Source: SHVO01 sp041906145 (lineage in GTDB: Bacteria > Pseudomonadota > Alphaproteobacteria > Rhodospirillales > Rhodospirillaceae). From it: a stretch of DNA of 64,000 bases. Below are positions 42,689 through 52,381 of the stretch, piece after piece. The notes beneath the pieces are model-generated. The model did no database searches. It was not told where the DNA came from and worked only from the letters and a program-made list of their open reading frames with translations. Location: assembly GCA_041906145.1 (NCBI GenBank), contig JAYRJU010000003.1:186001-250000 (forward strand), read 5' to 3'. Position 1 is the stretch's first letter, and the number at the start of each line of letters is the position of its first letter. The translations under genes and the position numbers were made by a program.

Positions 42689-44377
42689 GTGACGCAATCC
42701 CCACAATCGTTCCGACGCGCGAGCGAGTTGATAGCGCAAGCCGGGCAAGCTGTCCGTGAGGCTCGCTATCTCGACGCAGCCGAGCTTTTTCGGACATGCG
42801 TCGAGATAGATTCCAGCAACGTCGACGCCAAGGTCGGCCTCGGTGTCTCATTGATGAAAGCGCGGCGGATCACGGCGGCTAACGAGGCATTCAACGAGGC
42901 GATACGCGGGGGGCTCGACATAAACACGCTCCTCGGAATCGTTCGTGTGTTGATTGATGAAGTTCAATGGCACATGGCGGACGTTCTTTTGTCGCTCATT
43001 CTGAAGCAAGTACCGAATCATCTGCGCGCGCGGCTTTATTACGGAGAGCTGTCCGAATTGCGGGGCAATATCGATGCGGCTCGGGGTATCTACAGCGCTA
43101 TTCTGCGTGATGCCCCGGCGGCGAGTGACGTCATTGTGAGGTACATGGGCCTCGCGTCGCTCGAAGAAGGACGCCGGGTGCTTGAAACAGCCGTTCAACA
43201 GGCGCCCGAGAAGTCCATCGAACGCGTTCATTTTCGCTCGCTCTTGGCGTCTCAAGCCGAGCGAATTGGGCGGGCTGGGCAAGACCTCCCCCGTTCGGCC
43301 GTCAACGCGATTGATGATCTTCGGCCTCTGTATTCTTTGCGCGAGCTTGAGGCCTATCGTGATGACGCGATGCGCTGCGTGGAATCGCAAAATCAACCGC
43401 ATGCGGCGTTGGAGCACGTCGCCTGCGCGCAGTATGCGCTTGGACGCACGGGTGAAGCCTCGGCCACTTTTACGCGGTTGCATCAAATGAATGCGCCGGG
43501 GATTGCGGGCATCGTCAATCTGGAGCCGCGGTTTTACGAAGCGCTGGATCGAATTCAGGCGGACGCCGTTGCGGCGGAACTGCCGCCGGTCGACTGGATC
43601 GCTTCGCCAACGTCGGTGGCCGGGCCGACATATTTTATCGCGGCCGATCCCGCATATCTGAAGGATTACGGCCGCCCCATGCTGCGGAGCATCGCGGCGA
43701 ATGTTCCCGAAGCCTTGGTCCACGTACATCTTATGAATCCGTCCGACGCGGATGTTGCGCTATTTCACGCGTGGGCTAAGGATTTAGGCACGTTGCGTGT
43801 TTTCTTTTCGCGTGAGCGGGTCTCCTTGTCGCCTGTTACCCGGGAAGCGGCGCTCTACTATCACGCGGTCCGTTTTGTGCGCTTCTTTCAGTTGTTTGAG
43901 CGATATCGCGTGCCTATGACGCTTATGGACGTCGATGGGTTGGTAAACCGTGATTTCCACCGTGCGGTTGCGGCCCTTGGTGAATTCGATTTTGCGCTTT
44001 GGGCGCCGCCGGCTGTATTCGCCCCGTGGTCCACCTTTGCGGCCGGTATTGTAACTGCGCGTCCGACTGCGCGCGGGCTACGATTTATGAAGCTCGTCGC
44101 CGCTGTAATCGCCCATCACTATAAGACAAGCACTCTGCGATGGGGGCTCGATCAATTGGCGCTGCGATGTTGCTACGATTTTCTCGTTGCCGCGGGCGAC
44201 GCGCCGGCGTTCGCCCCGCTTCCGGAAACCGTTTTCGCCCGTTACGCAGATCCAGCCGCCGCTGTCTGGATGCAAGCCGGTAAGAAGAAAAGATTCGCGC
44301 GCTTGCTCGCGGCGAGCCCCGAAATTGACACTGGCGACCTGTACATCGCGGCTCTGAGACGATACGGGGACGCGTAA
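42689..44377 (+). CDS. TPR protein with GT-A-like glycosyltransferase domain
   Basis: 562 residues, starting at GTG 42689. Residues 1-190 form TPR-like helical pairs (RYLDAAELFRTCVEIDSSNVDAKVGLGVSLMKARRITAANEAFNEAI). From about 300 on there is a nucleotide-sugar-transferase-like domain (TYFIAADPAYLKDYGRPMLRSIAANVPEALVHVHLMNP), with MDVDGLVNRDF as a candidate DxD metal motif and WGLDQLALRCCYDF further on. Codon usage is slightly less GC-rich than its neighbours. It lies between the coiled-coil protein and CorA, near the OGT-like enzyme. A role in protein or flagellin glycosylation is inferred from TPR plus GT and location. Confidence 0.65.
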   Translation: MTQSPQSFRRASELIAQAGQAVREARYLDAAELFRTCVEIDSSNVDAKVGLGVSLMKARRITAANEAFNEAIRGGLDINTLLGIVRVLIDEVQWHMADVLLSLILKQVPNHLRARLYYGELSELRGNIDAARGIYSAILRDAPAASDVIVRYMGLASLEEGRRVLETAVQQAPEKSIERVHFRSLLASQAERIGRAGQDLPRSAVNAIDDLRPLYSLRELEAYRDDAMRCVESQNQPHAALEHVACAQYALGRTGEASATFTRLHQMNAPGIAGIVNLEPRFYEALDRIQADAVAAELPPVDWIASPTSVAGPTYFIAADPAYLKDYGRPMLRSIAANVPEALVHVHLMNPSDADVALFHAWAKDLGTLRVFFSRERVSLSPVTREAALYYHAVRFVRFFQLFERYRVPMTLMDVDGLVNRDFHRAVAALGEFDFALWAPPAVFAPWSTFAAGIVTARPTARGLRFMKLVAAVIAHHYKTSTLRWGLDQLALRCCYDFLVAAGDAPAFAPLPETVFARYADPAAAVWMQAGKKKRFARLLAASPEIDTGDLYIAALRRYGDA

Positions 44378-44388
44378 GCCCCGCGACT

Positions 44389-45354
44389 TTACAGCCATCC
44401 CGACTTCTTGAAGCGCCAATATAAGAATGCGCAAGCGGCGGCGATGATGAAGATCGCCATGGGGTATCCGTAGTACCAATCCAGTTCGGGCATATGCTTG
44501 AAGTTCATGCCCCAGAGGCCTGCGAAGGCCGTGGGAACGGCGAACATGCCGGCCCAGGCCGCGAGGCGCTTCGTTACTTCATTGTCCTCGATCGTAACCA
44601 TCGCCAGGTTGGCTTGAAGCGCCGAGGAAATCGTATCGCGCAAGCTGTCCAACGATGTGTTTAACCGCGTCAGGTGATCGTACACGTCGCGGAAGTATTC
44701 TTGGGTGTTGTAGCACACCAACGGCACGCGCCCGCCGTACAGCTTGCCGCTCGCTTCCATCAGCGGAAACACGGCGTGCTTCATGATCATCACTTTCTGC
44801 TTCAGCGCATAAAGGCGCTCGGTATTCTGGCGCGCGGATCCTTTGGCGAAGATGGCTTCCTCGATGGTTTCAAGTTCCGTTTCGAGCATATCGATGATCG
44901 GAAAATAACGATCGACCACGGCGTCCATCAGCGCGTAAAGCACGAAGCCCGAACCGTGTTTCAGAAGGTGCGGTTCGCGCTCGGCGCGGTCGCGGATACC
45001 GACGAAACTTCTCTGGCTCCGATTGCGGACGGAAAGGACGTAGTTGTTGCCGACGAAGACGGCCACTTCGCCGACATTGAGTTCCTTGTCGACCTCTTCC
45101 ACCAGATGAAATACCGCGAAAATTGAGTCGCCGTATTCCTCGATCTTCGGTCGCTGGTGACCGACGCGCGCGTCCTCGACGGCGAGCTCGTGCAAGCCGA
45201 ACTCGGCGCGCATTTCTTCCAGTTCCTCGGTGGTCGGGTCTTTCAATGCGACCCAAACGAAGGCGTCGGGAATGGCGAGATACGTGCTGATATCCTGTAC
45301 GGGGATATCGGCCAGCTTCTTTCCGTCCTTGTAGGCGATGCAATTTATGAGCAT
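44389..45354 (-). CDS. corA: CorA-family magnesium/cobalt transporter
   Basis: A 321-residue inner-membrane divalent cation channel. The long cytoplasmic funnel domain is followed by two C-terminal membrane helices, with the pore signature GMN (282-284) in GLWGMNFKHMPEL between them. The protein ends with the usual basic tail (RFKKSGWL). Length is normal. It is convergent with the TPR-GT gene (11 bp gap). Confidence 0.95.
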   Translation of the reverse strand: MLINCIAYKDGKKLADIPVQDISTYLAIPDAFVWVALKDPTTEELEEMRAEFGLHELAVEDARVGHQRPKIEEYGDSIFAVFHLVEEVDKELNVGEVAVFVGNNYVLSVRNRSQRSFVGIRDRAEREPHLLKHGSGFVLYALMDAVVDRYFPIIDMLETELETIEEAIFAKGSARQNTERLYALKQKVMIMKHAVFPLMEASGKLYGGRVPLVCYNTQEYFRDVYDHLTRLNTSLDSLRDTISSALQANLAMVTIEDNEVTKRLAAWAGMFAVPTAFAGLWGMNFKHMPELDWYYGYPMAIFIIAAACAFLYWRFKKSGWL

Positions 45355-45428
45355 GGAACGACCTATTTCCCCGGATGCTCACGCGATGGCTCCGTGGGGC
45401 GGAGATTACGTCCGTTTACGTGTCCGGT

Positions 45429-47132
45429 CTATCGGGGATGGTTGGCGGCGATGTCGATCAGCGCGGTCTCCAGCTTGCGGCAGAACGCCTCGATCTGGAA
45501 CAGCGGTTGCGATTTGAGATTTGCGGCGAGGCGCTCCCGTGCGGCGGCGAGTGCGGCTGGATTGGTGGCCAGGATGACCGCGCGCTCCTCGAATTCCTGC
45601 GCATTGCGGCAGCTGAGGTCCGGCATGTCCAAGGCCTTGAGGAACGACGTGGCGATCCGGGATGCGAAGCGTGGCCCGGTAACAGTGATCAGGGGAAGGC
45701 CCGCCCACAAAGCGTCGAGCGCCGTGGTCGATGCGTTAAGTCCCAGGGTGTCGAGGAATAAGCCCGCATGACGGTGGCGCGCGAGGTGAACGGCCTTGTC
45801 CGGCAGGCGCGCCGCGAAAATCAGACGTTCGCCTTTGATTCCCCGGGCTTCGGCTTCCTTGCGGAGGTTCTGCGCGATGCTCTGGCTCTGCGTGATCGAA
45901 AGCCAAAGCACGCTGTCCGGTACGCGCTTTAGGATGCGCATCCACAAATCGAATGTCGGCGTGTCGATCTTTTCCGGATTGTTGAACGCGCAGAATACGA
46001 AGCCCCGCTCTGGCAGCCCGGCGTCGGCGCGTGAGATGTCGGTACCGACCACGTGCGGCGAGGCGGGGTGGTAGGTTCCCGGCAGGCGTATGATCTTGGG
46101 GCGGTAGAGCGTCTCCTCGCCGTGCGGGACGACGGTTTCGTCGGCTATGAGATAGTCGATGCCGTCGACCTCGTAGCTTCCCGCGTGGCCCAGCCAATAG
46201 ACTTGGATCGGCGCCGGCCGCCGCGCGATCACTGGCATCAGAAAAGTTGTCATGTAGCCGTCGAGATAGACGAGGACGTCGAGGTTCTCGCGGGCGATTG
46301 CCCGCAGCATGGCATCAGGTTCGCGTTCGATATGGAAGCGCTCGGCGCCGGCCTTGATCTGGTCCGTGTAAGGGTTAGCGTCACCGGCCGGGTAGTAAAA
46401 AACATGCGCCTCGACTTTGGTGCGGTCATGGGCGGCGAAAAGCGCGCTGGTCACGTGCCCGATGGGGTGATCCCTGAAATTATTGGAGAGGTAGCCAACG
46501 CGAAGCCGGCCCGTCGATTTCGGCAGGGCCGTGGGCAGAGGGCCGAAGGCCTGGGCCAGCGCCGCGATCTGCGTGTTAAGGGCGGTCGTAACGGATTTCT
46601 CAATCGAGGGCGTGAGCGGCCGCATAATCGCCTGATAGGCGATCATGGCCAGATTGTTGTGATGGATCGTCAGAAGATCGATGGCCTTCAAGGCGCGAAT
46701 CAAAAAACGTTCGTGCCGGTCGGCGTCGCCAAGACGCCCCTCGAAGCCGTCCATGGCAAGCAGACGCGTCAGCGCGAGAATCGCGAGCGGATATTGATGC
46801 AGCACGGCCTCATAGTTTTCGCGCGCTTCATCCCAAGCCCGCAGATCGTCGGCGTTGGAAGCAAGCTTTAGGAGCAGTTCCATCGCCGCGATGGCCTCCT
46901 GTACCTTGGCGGCGGCTTCGGCATGCTGTGGGTCGATCCCAAGGATGCCTTGATAGACCGTCGTGGCGTCGGCGGGTCGATCGAGGTCCATCAGCGTCTC
47001 GGCCAGGACCCGCAAGAGCTCGATATTTCGCTGTTCCCGGGGCACCAACGGACCAATGAGATCCAGCGCTTGCTGCGCCTGTTCGCGCGCCAGCATTTCG
47101 CGCGCCGTTTTGATGATTTCAGTCGTATCCAT
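45429..47132 (-). CDS. TPR / O-GlcNAc-transferase-like glycosyltransferase (GT41, FlmG-like)
   Basis: 567 residues. The N-terminal ~190 are TPR-like. Residues 205-560 match the GT41 (O-GlcNAc transferase) catalytic region: RVGYLSNNFRDHPIGH with His222, VYWLGHAGSYEVDGIDYLIAD, FNNPEKIDT with Lys388, and DTLGLNASTTALDALWAGLPLITVTG starting at 461. These are the substrate- and UDP-binding segments of the family. In Caulobacter the TPR-GT41 protein FlmG glycosylates flagellin, and a flagellin gene lies 7 kb away here. The acceptor remains inferred. It is divergent from hyuA by 90 bp. Confidence 0.85.
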   Translation of the reverse strand: MDTTEIIKTAREMLAREQAQQALDLIGPLVPREQRNIELLRVLAETLMDLDRPADATTVYQGILGIDPQHAEAAAKVQEAIAAMELLLKLASNADDLRAWDEARENYEAVLHQYPLAILALTRLLAMDGFEGRLGDADRHERFLIRALKAIDLLTIHHNNLAMIAYQAIMRPLTPSIEKSVTTALNTQIAALAQAFGPLPTALPKSTGRLRVGYLSNNFRDHPIGHVTSALFAAHDRTKVEAHVFYYPAGDANPYTDQIKAGAERFHIEREPDAMLRAIARENLDVLVYLDGYMTTFLMPVIARRPAPIQVYWLGHAGSYEVDGIDYLIADETVVPHGEETLYRPKIIRLPGTYHPASPHVVGTDISRADAGLPERGFVFCAFNNPEKIDTPTFDLWMRILKRVPDSVLWLSITQSQSIAQNLRKEAEARGIKGERLIFAARLPDKAVHLARHRHAGLFLDTLGLNASTTALDALWAGLPLITVTGPRFASRIATSFLKALDMPDLSCRNAQEFEERAVILATNPAALAAARERLAANLKSQPLFQIEAFCRKLETALIDIAANHPR

Positions 47133-47222
47133 GGCCCCGTTATATCGCTTTTTTCAGCCTCGACGCCCGCATTTCCGGCGGGATATCGTCTTTACCAACG
47201 CATTCGGGGGAGCGCACGTACA

Positions 47223-49319
47223 ATGAGGATCATTGGCGTCGATGTGGGCGGGACTTTCACCGACCTTGTGTATTGCGACATGGCGTCGGGTGATCTGGCC
47301 ATCCACAAAGTCTCCACGACCCCGGATGATCCATCACGCGCCATCGTGCAGGGTACGCTGGAGCTCTGCGGGATCGCCAAGGCCGATCCTTCGTCCATAA
47401 CTTTTCTGCTCCACGGCACGACCACCGCGACCAATGCCGTCCTTGAGCACAAGGGCGCGGAGACCGGCATGATCACCAATCAAGGTTTCCGCGACATCAT
47501 TCATATCGCGCGCCACCAGCGCGTCGAGCATTACTCCATCATGCAGGAATTACCCTGGCAGAATCGGCCGCTGGTGAAGCGCCGCCATCGCAAAGTGGTG
47601 AAGGGCCGCCTCGTTCCGCCGCAGGGCGCTGAACTCGAGCCGCTCGACGAAGTGGCCGTGCGCGGCGCGGCGAAGGAACTGAAGGCCGAAGGCGTGCAGG
47701 CGGTCGCCGTCTGCTTCCTCTTTTCGTATCTCAATCCAGCGCACGAGAACCGCGCGAAGGAGATCCTGCAAGAAGAAATGCCCGGCGTTTTCGTCACCAC
47801 GTCGTCGTCCGTCTCTCCTCAGTTCCGCGAGTTTGAACGCTTCACGACCGCCTGCCTCTGCGCTTTCATCGGCCCGAAGATGGATACCTACATCCGGCGC
47901 CTGGGCGGCGCATTGAAAGATGCGAATGTGAAGGCGGATGTGCGCATCATGGCGTCCAACGGCGGGGTGGCGACGCCCGCGATGGTCGCCGACAAGCCGG
48001 TGATCACGTTGCTCTCCGGCCTCGCCGCGGGCGTGCTCGGCGGCGCCTGGATCGGCGGCCTCAGTGGCCGCTCGAAACTCATAACCTTCGATATCGGCGG
48101 CACGAGCGCCGATATCGGCATCGTCGTCGACGGCCGCTTTGTCGAGACCGATCCGCGTTCCTCGTCTATCGCGGGTTTTCCGCTGTTGTTGCCGATGATC
48201 GACATCCACACCATCGGCGCGGGCGGAGGTTCCATCGCCTACATCGACCAAGGCGGCGCGTTCCGGGTGGGACCGCGCAGCGCCGGCGCGGTGCCGGGCC
48301 CGGCGGCTTACGGGCGGGGCGGGAACCTCCCCACCGTGACGGACGCTAACGTTGTGCTCGGCCGTCTCGATGTGAACGCGTTTCTCGGCGGCTCGATGAA
48401 GTTGGAATCTTCGCCTGCGCACCGTGTGATCGAAGACCTCGCGCAAAGTCTCGGCATGGACAAGATGGAAGCCGCCGAAGGCGTTCTCACCGTCATCAAC
48501 TCCAATATGGCGAACGCCATACGTTCGCGCACCGTTCAGAAAGGGATCGACCCGCGCGAATTTGCGCTTGTCGCGTTCGGCGGCGCGGGGCCTCTGCACG
48601 GCGCCGAGGTTGCGATGATGCTCGAGATTCCCGAGGTCATCGTACCGCCTTACCCCGGGATCACCTCGGCGATGGGCCTTCTCACCACCGACCTCAAGTA
48701 CGACGCCATCCGCACGCAGTTCCAAGTCAGCGGTAAGGTTGATCTCAAGCGCATGAATGCCGATTTCCGCGCAATGGAGGATCAGCTTCGCAGGCAATTC
48801 GCCGCCGATAATATCGATAATGTGGTTTTCGTGCGGGACGGCGATTTGCGTTATGTCGGCCAAGGGTATGAACTCAAGATCTCGTTCCCGGACGGCGAAC
48901 TCGACGAAAAGAGCCTTGCCCTGGTGTGGGACCGCTTCCACGAAGCCCATCAGCGCGAGTACGGCCACTGCTTCCGCGCCAATAGCATCGAAGTCGTGAA
49001 CATCCGCCTCAGCGGCGCCGGCGCGATGCCGAAGATCAAGACGCTTACCGCGCCGAAGGGCGCCAGCCTGGAAAAGGCCCGCCTGCGCACCGGTGATTGC
49101 GTCTTCCGAGTCGGCTCCGAGTTGAAGGCCTTGGAGACGGCGTTCTATCAGCGCGATCAGTTGCCGGTCGGGGTCTCGTTCCAAGGACCCGCGATTGTCC
49201 TGCAAAAAGACAGCACCACGGTCGTCCCGCCCGGCTGGATTGCCGCGAACGATAAGATTGGTAATCTCATTCTGACCCGCGCCCAAACGCGTGCCCAAGC
49301 GGGCAATGGAGGAAAGTGA
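47223..49319 (+). CDS. hyuA: Hydantoinase/oxoprolinase subunit A
   Basis: 698 residues of the ATP-dependent hydantoinase/5-oxoprolinase A family. The N-terminal MRIIGVDVGGTFTDLVYCD and the later ITFDIGGTSADIGIV are the actin/hexokinase-like phosphate motifs. LHGTTTATNAVLEHKGAETGMITNQGFRDI and FGGAGPLHG are also typical. ATG 47223 has GGGGGAG about 9 nt upstream; the frame runs further back without protein-like sequence. With HyuB it opens cyclic imides such as hydantoins or 5-oxoproline using ATP. The hyuB start overlaps its stop. Confidence 0.94.
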   Translation: MRIIGVDVGGTFTDLVYCDMASGDLAIHKVSTTPDDPSRAIVQGTLELCGIAKADPSSITFLLHGTTTATNAVLEHKGAETGMITNQGFRDIIHIARHQRVEHYSIMQELPWQNRPLVKRRHRKVVKGRLVPPQGAELEPLDEVAVRGAAKELKAEGVQAVAVCFLFSYLNPAHENRAKEILQEEMPGVFVTTSSSVSPQFREFERFTTACLCAFIGPKMDTYIRRLGGALKDANVKADVRIMASNGGVATPAMVADKPVITLLSGLAAGVLGGAWIGGLSGRSKLITFDIGGTSADIGIVVDGRFVETDPRSSSIAGFPLLLPMIDIHTIGAGGGSIAYIDQGGAFRVGPRSAGAVPGPAAYGRGGNLPTVTDANVVLGRLDVNAFLGGSMKLESSPAHRVIEDLAQSLGMDKMEAAEGVLTVINSNMANAIRSRTVQKGIDPREFALVAFGGAGPLHGAEVAMMLEIPEVIVPPYPGITSAMGLLTTDLKYDAIRTQFQVSGKVDLKRMNADFRAMEDQLRRQFAADNIDNVVFVRDGDLRYVGQGYELKISFPDGELDEKSLALVWDRFHEAHQREYGHCFRANSIEVVNIRLSGAGAMPKIKTLTAPKGASLEKARLRTGDCVFRVGSELKALETAFYQRDQLPVGVSFQGPAIVLQKDSTTVVPPGWIAANDKIGNLILTRAQTRAQAGNGGK

Positions 49320-51103
49320 TGGATACGGTTCTCAAGTCCAATCACCGTCTGCCCGCGACCCGCGTCGATGCCATTACGGGCGCCGTCATTCAGGGCGCGC
49401 TCGAGAATATCGCCATCGAGATGGGCCACAAATTGATGCGCATGAGCTATTCGAGCATCATCCGCGAGTCCGAGGATTTCGGCGCGGCGCTGACCGACGC
49501 TGAAGGCCGGCAGCTCTGCGAATGCAAGATGAGCACGCCGCTCCAATCGGGCCCGATCCCCGGTTACATCCGCGGCATCCTCGAGCGTCTTAAGGCGCGG
49601 GGCGAGGTCATCCGCCCCGGCGACGTCATCATGCACAATGATCCTTACGGCGGCGCGTCCCATGGCCCCGACGTTGGCTTTGCCGTGCCGGTGTTCGACG
49701 GAGACGAGTTGCTCGGCTTTTCCATGACCACCGCGCATCACCTCGATATCGGCGCCCATACGCCGGGCAGCTGCGGTATTGTCGACGCGGTCGATACCTA
49801 CGCCGAAGGCCTTCAGTTCAAGGCGATCAAGGTTATCGAACAAGGGAGGCGCAATGAGATGGTTTGGCATATCATGCGCGACAACATCCGGATCTCCGAC
49901 CTGGTTGTCGGCGACATGGAAGCGCAGATCTCCGCCGCGCAAATTGGCGCGCAGCGTTTCCTCGATCTCGTGAAGCGCTACGGCCAGACGACCGTCAAGA
50001 ACGCCTGTGAAGACTTGATGGATTACTCCGAGCGCCTGATGCGCGTCGCCATCGCCGCGATTCCCGATGGTACCTACAGCGCCACGACCTTCATCGACGG
50101 CTATATCGACGATCCAGATCCCGCGCGCCGTGATCTGCCGATCGTCGCGACCATCACGATCGCCGGCGAGGAGATGACGGTCGATCTCGCCGGGACCGCG
50201 CCGCAAGTCTCCGATCGGCCCATCAACATGCCGCTCGTGGGTACAGTCGACTGCGCGATCTGGATGACGGTGCGCTCCATCCTTCTCGACAGCGCCATCT
50301 ACGGCAACATTCCGCAGAACAGCGGCCTCACACGCCCCATTAAGATCGTGGCGCCGAAGGGCTGCCTCGCGAACCCGATCTTCCCCGCGCCGGTCATCGC
50401 ACGGTTCTGCCCCGGTAATGCCGTGGCCGACACGGTGATGAAGGCGTTGGCCCCGGCCGTGCCGCGGCAGGTCAGCGCCGGTATCGGAAACTTGCGCGTC
50501 ATCGCTTTTTCCGGCGCCGTGAACGATCAGCCCTGGGTCCACATGGAAATTCTCGAGGGCAGCTACGGCGGCCGCCACGGCATGGACGGTATGGATGCGG
50601 TCGATACGCTTTATGCCAACACCCGCAATAATCCGATTGAGGATATCGAATCCCATCTGCCCTTGCGCGTGGACCGTTACGAGCTGCGCGAAGACGTGGT
50701 CGCACCGGGCGAGTGGCGGGGCGGCATCGGCACGGTGCGCGAGTTCACCTATCTCAGCGATGGCGGTTTCTCGATCGAAGGGGACGGCGTGAAATACAGC
50801 CCCTGGGGTTTTGACGGCGGCACCGACGGCACGCCCGCCTCGCTGCAACATGAAAGCCGGGGCAAGTCCGCGACTTTGCCTTCGAAGGAGCCTTATCAAA
50901 AAGCCAAGAACGGCGACAGGATCGTCACCTATGGGCCGTCAGGGGGCGGTTACGGCGATCCTTACAGGCGCCGGGCCGAAGCGGTGCTCGACAATGTGCT
51001 CGATGGCCTGATTACGGTGGAAACCGCGCGCAGCCACTACGGCGTGGTGATCGCGGCCGGTAAGGTCGACGCTGCGGCGACCGCGAAACTTCGGGCGGGT
51101 TAG
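49319..51103 (+). CDS. hyuB: Hydantoinase/oxoprolinase subunit B
   Basis: About 594 residues, the B partner of HyuA. Diagnostic segments are MRMSYSSIIRESEDFGAALTDAEGRQL, GDVIMHNDPYGGASHGPDVGFAVPVF and the late GGYGDPYRRRAEAVLDNVLDGLITVETAR. ATG 49319 overlaps the hyuA stop (TGATG), with GGAGGA 5 nt upstream; the GTG at 49316 is too close to that site. It forms the active enzyme with HyuA. Its stop overlaps by 3 bp the stop of the convergent carbamoylase. Confidence 0.94.
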   Translation: MDTVLKSNHRLPATRVDAITGAVIQGALENIAIEMGHKLMRMSYSSIIRESEDFGAALTDAEGRQLCECKMSTPLQSGPIPGYIRGILERLKARGEVIRPGDVIMHNDPYGGASHGPDVGFAVPVFDGDELLGFSMTTAHHLDIGAHTPGSCGIVDAVDTYAEGLQFKAIKVIEQGRRNEMVWHIMRDNIRISDLVVGDMEAQISAAQIGAQRFLDLVKRYGQTTVKNACEDLMDYSERLMRVAIAAIPDGTYSATTFIDGYIDDPDPARRDLPIVATITIAGEEMTVDLAGTAPQVSDRPINMPLVGTVDCAIWMTVRSILLDSAIYGNIPQNSGLTRPIKIVAPKGCLANPIFPAPVIARFCPGNAVADTVMKALAPAVPRQVSAGIGNLRVIAFSGAVNDQPWVHMEILEGSYGGRHGMDGMDAVDTLYANTRNNPIEDIESHLPLRVDRYELREDVVAPGEWRGGIGTVREFTYLSDGGFSIEGDGVKYSPWGFDGGTDGTPASLQHESRGKSATLPSKEPYQKAKNGDRIVTYGPSGGGYGDPYRRRAEAVLDNVLDGLITVETARSHYGVVIAAGKVDAAATAKLRAG

Positions 51104-52332
51104 TAAGCCAGCGCGTACATTCCGGCGGCCAGAACGCGGATGCCGGCGACGATATCTTCAATCGAGGAGAACTCCTCGATTGTATGGCTGCGTCCGTCCT
51201 TGCTGCGCACGAACACCATCGCCACCTTCGCGATCTTCGACATCTCTTGTGAGTCGTGTCCCGCGCCGCTCGGCATGGTGAAGGCGTTGATGCCCTGTCC
51301 TTTGGCCGCATCCTGAAGCGTTTTGACGAGGCCGGGATCGGACAGGCACGGCTTGTGGTCCACGGCGACATCCCATTCGATCTGCAGGCCCCGGCGCGCT
51401 GCGACTTCTTTCATCAGTTTCTCATGGCTCGCGTACAGGACGTCGCGGGCCGTCGGGTCCGGGTGCCGCGCATCGATGACGAAGTTCACCTTGCCAGGGA
51501 CGACGGCTGGGAAATTGGGCTCCGGCAGCACGCGTCCGATGGTGGTGACGGCGGGACGGCCCATCCTGGTCGCCGTGTCGATGACACCTGCGGCGATTTC
51601 GGCGAAACCGGCCATGGGATCTTTACGCAAATCCATAGGGAACGCACCGGCATGGTTCTGCACGCCGCTGAGGGTCACCCGGTAGTGCCGTAGGCCCGTG
51701 ATCGCATCCACCACCGCGACTTGATAGCCGCCATGCTCCAGGATCGGCCCTTGCTCGACATGCAACTCCAAGAAAGTGTCGATGTCGTCGCGCTTGGCGT
51801 CCGCGATCCGGTCGGGATCGAGGCCAATGCTTCGCATGGCGTCAGCCATGGTCTCGTCCGCGTATCCTTTCATTTTCTCCGCGGTGCCCGGCGGGATCTG
51901 ACCGGTGACCGCGCTGGAGCCCCAGAAATTCGTTGTCGGAAAGCGGCTGCTTTCCTCCTCGCAGAAGGCGACGGCTTCGAGGGTTTTCCGCGGCCGGCCA
52001 AACTGTTCCTTCAGCGCTTTGAGGGCGATGAGCGCCGAGAGCAGACCCAACGCACCGTCGTAACGGCCGCCGGGGCGCTGCGTATCGATATGCGAACCTG
52101 AGACAATGGACTTGCCCGGTTGGGACCCCTTCAGCACCCCCCAGACGTTGCCCACGGCGTCATGGCGTACCGCGAGTCCCGCGTCTTCGCACCAGGCGGC
52201 GAACTGTTTTGTCGCGCCGATCCATTCCGGAGAATACACGGTGCGCCAGACACCGGTGGGGCCGTGCGCGCCGTAAGCGCCCAGTTCCATAATGTAGCGC
52301 TCGACCAGCGCCGGATCGATTTTGATCTGCAT
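51100..52332 (-). CDS. hyuC: Zn-dependent M20 hydrolase, N-carbamoyl-L-amino acid amidohydrolase-like (HyuC)
   Basis: About 410 residues of the M20 peptidase/carbamoylase family. Metal-ligand segments are SGSHIDTQRPGGRYDGALG (His, Asp), AFCEEESSRF (Glu), FLELHVEQGP (His) and PSGAGHDSQEM (His). SGVQNHAGAFPMDLRKDP is the dimerisation-domain signature of carbamoylases and ureidohydrolases. ATG 52332 is chosen because the conserved protein starts there; the frame extends to 52476. It would release the amino acid from the N-carbamoyl product of HyuAB, so the convergent trio forms a plausible hydantoin pathway. Allantoate amidohydrolase is an alternative. Confidence 0.88.
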   Translation of the reverse strand: MQIKIDPALVERYIMELGAYGAHGPTGVWRTVYSPEWIGATKQFAAWCEDAGLAVRHDAVGNVWGVLKGSQPGKSIVSGSHIDTQRPGGRYDGALGLLSALIALKALKEQFGRPRKTLEAVAFCEEESSRFPTTNFWGSSAVTGQIPPGTAEKMKGYADETMADAMRSIGLDPDRIADAKRDDIDTFLELHVEQGPILEHGGYQVAVVDAITGLRHYRVTLSGVQNHAGAFPMDLRKDPMAGFAEIAAGVIDTATRMGRPAVTTIGRVLPEPNFPAVVPGKVNFVIDARHPDPTARDVLYASHEKLMKEVAARRGLQIEWDVAVDHKPCLSDPGLVKTLQDAAKGQGINAFTMPSGAGHDSQEMSKIAKVAMVFVRSKDGRSHTIEEFSSIEDIVAGIRVLAAGMYALAY

Positions 52333-52381
52333 GCGGCCATTCTGCGCTAGTATTCCCGGCACGCCAACAGGGGAGGGACGT

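Noticed and set aside
47550..49298. 582-codon frame antisense to hyuA
   Set aside because: Composition typical of antisense shadow; hyuA is certain.
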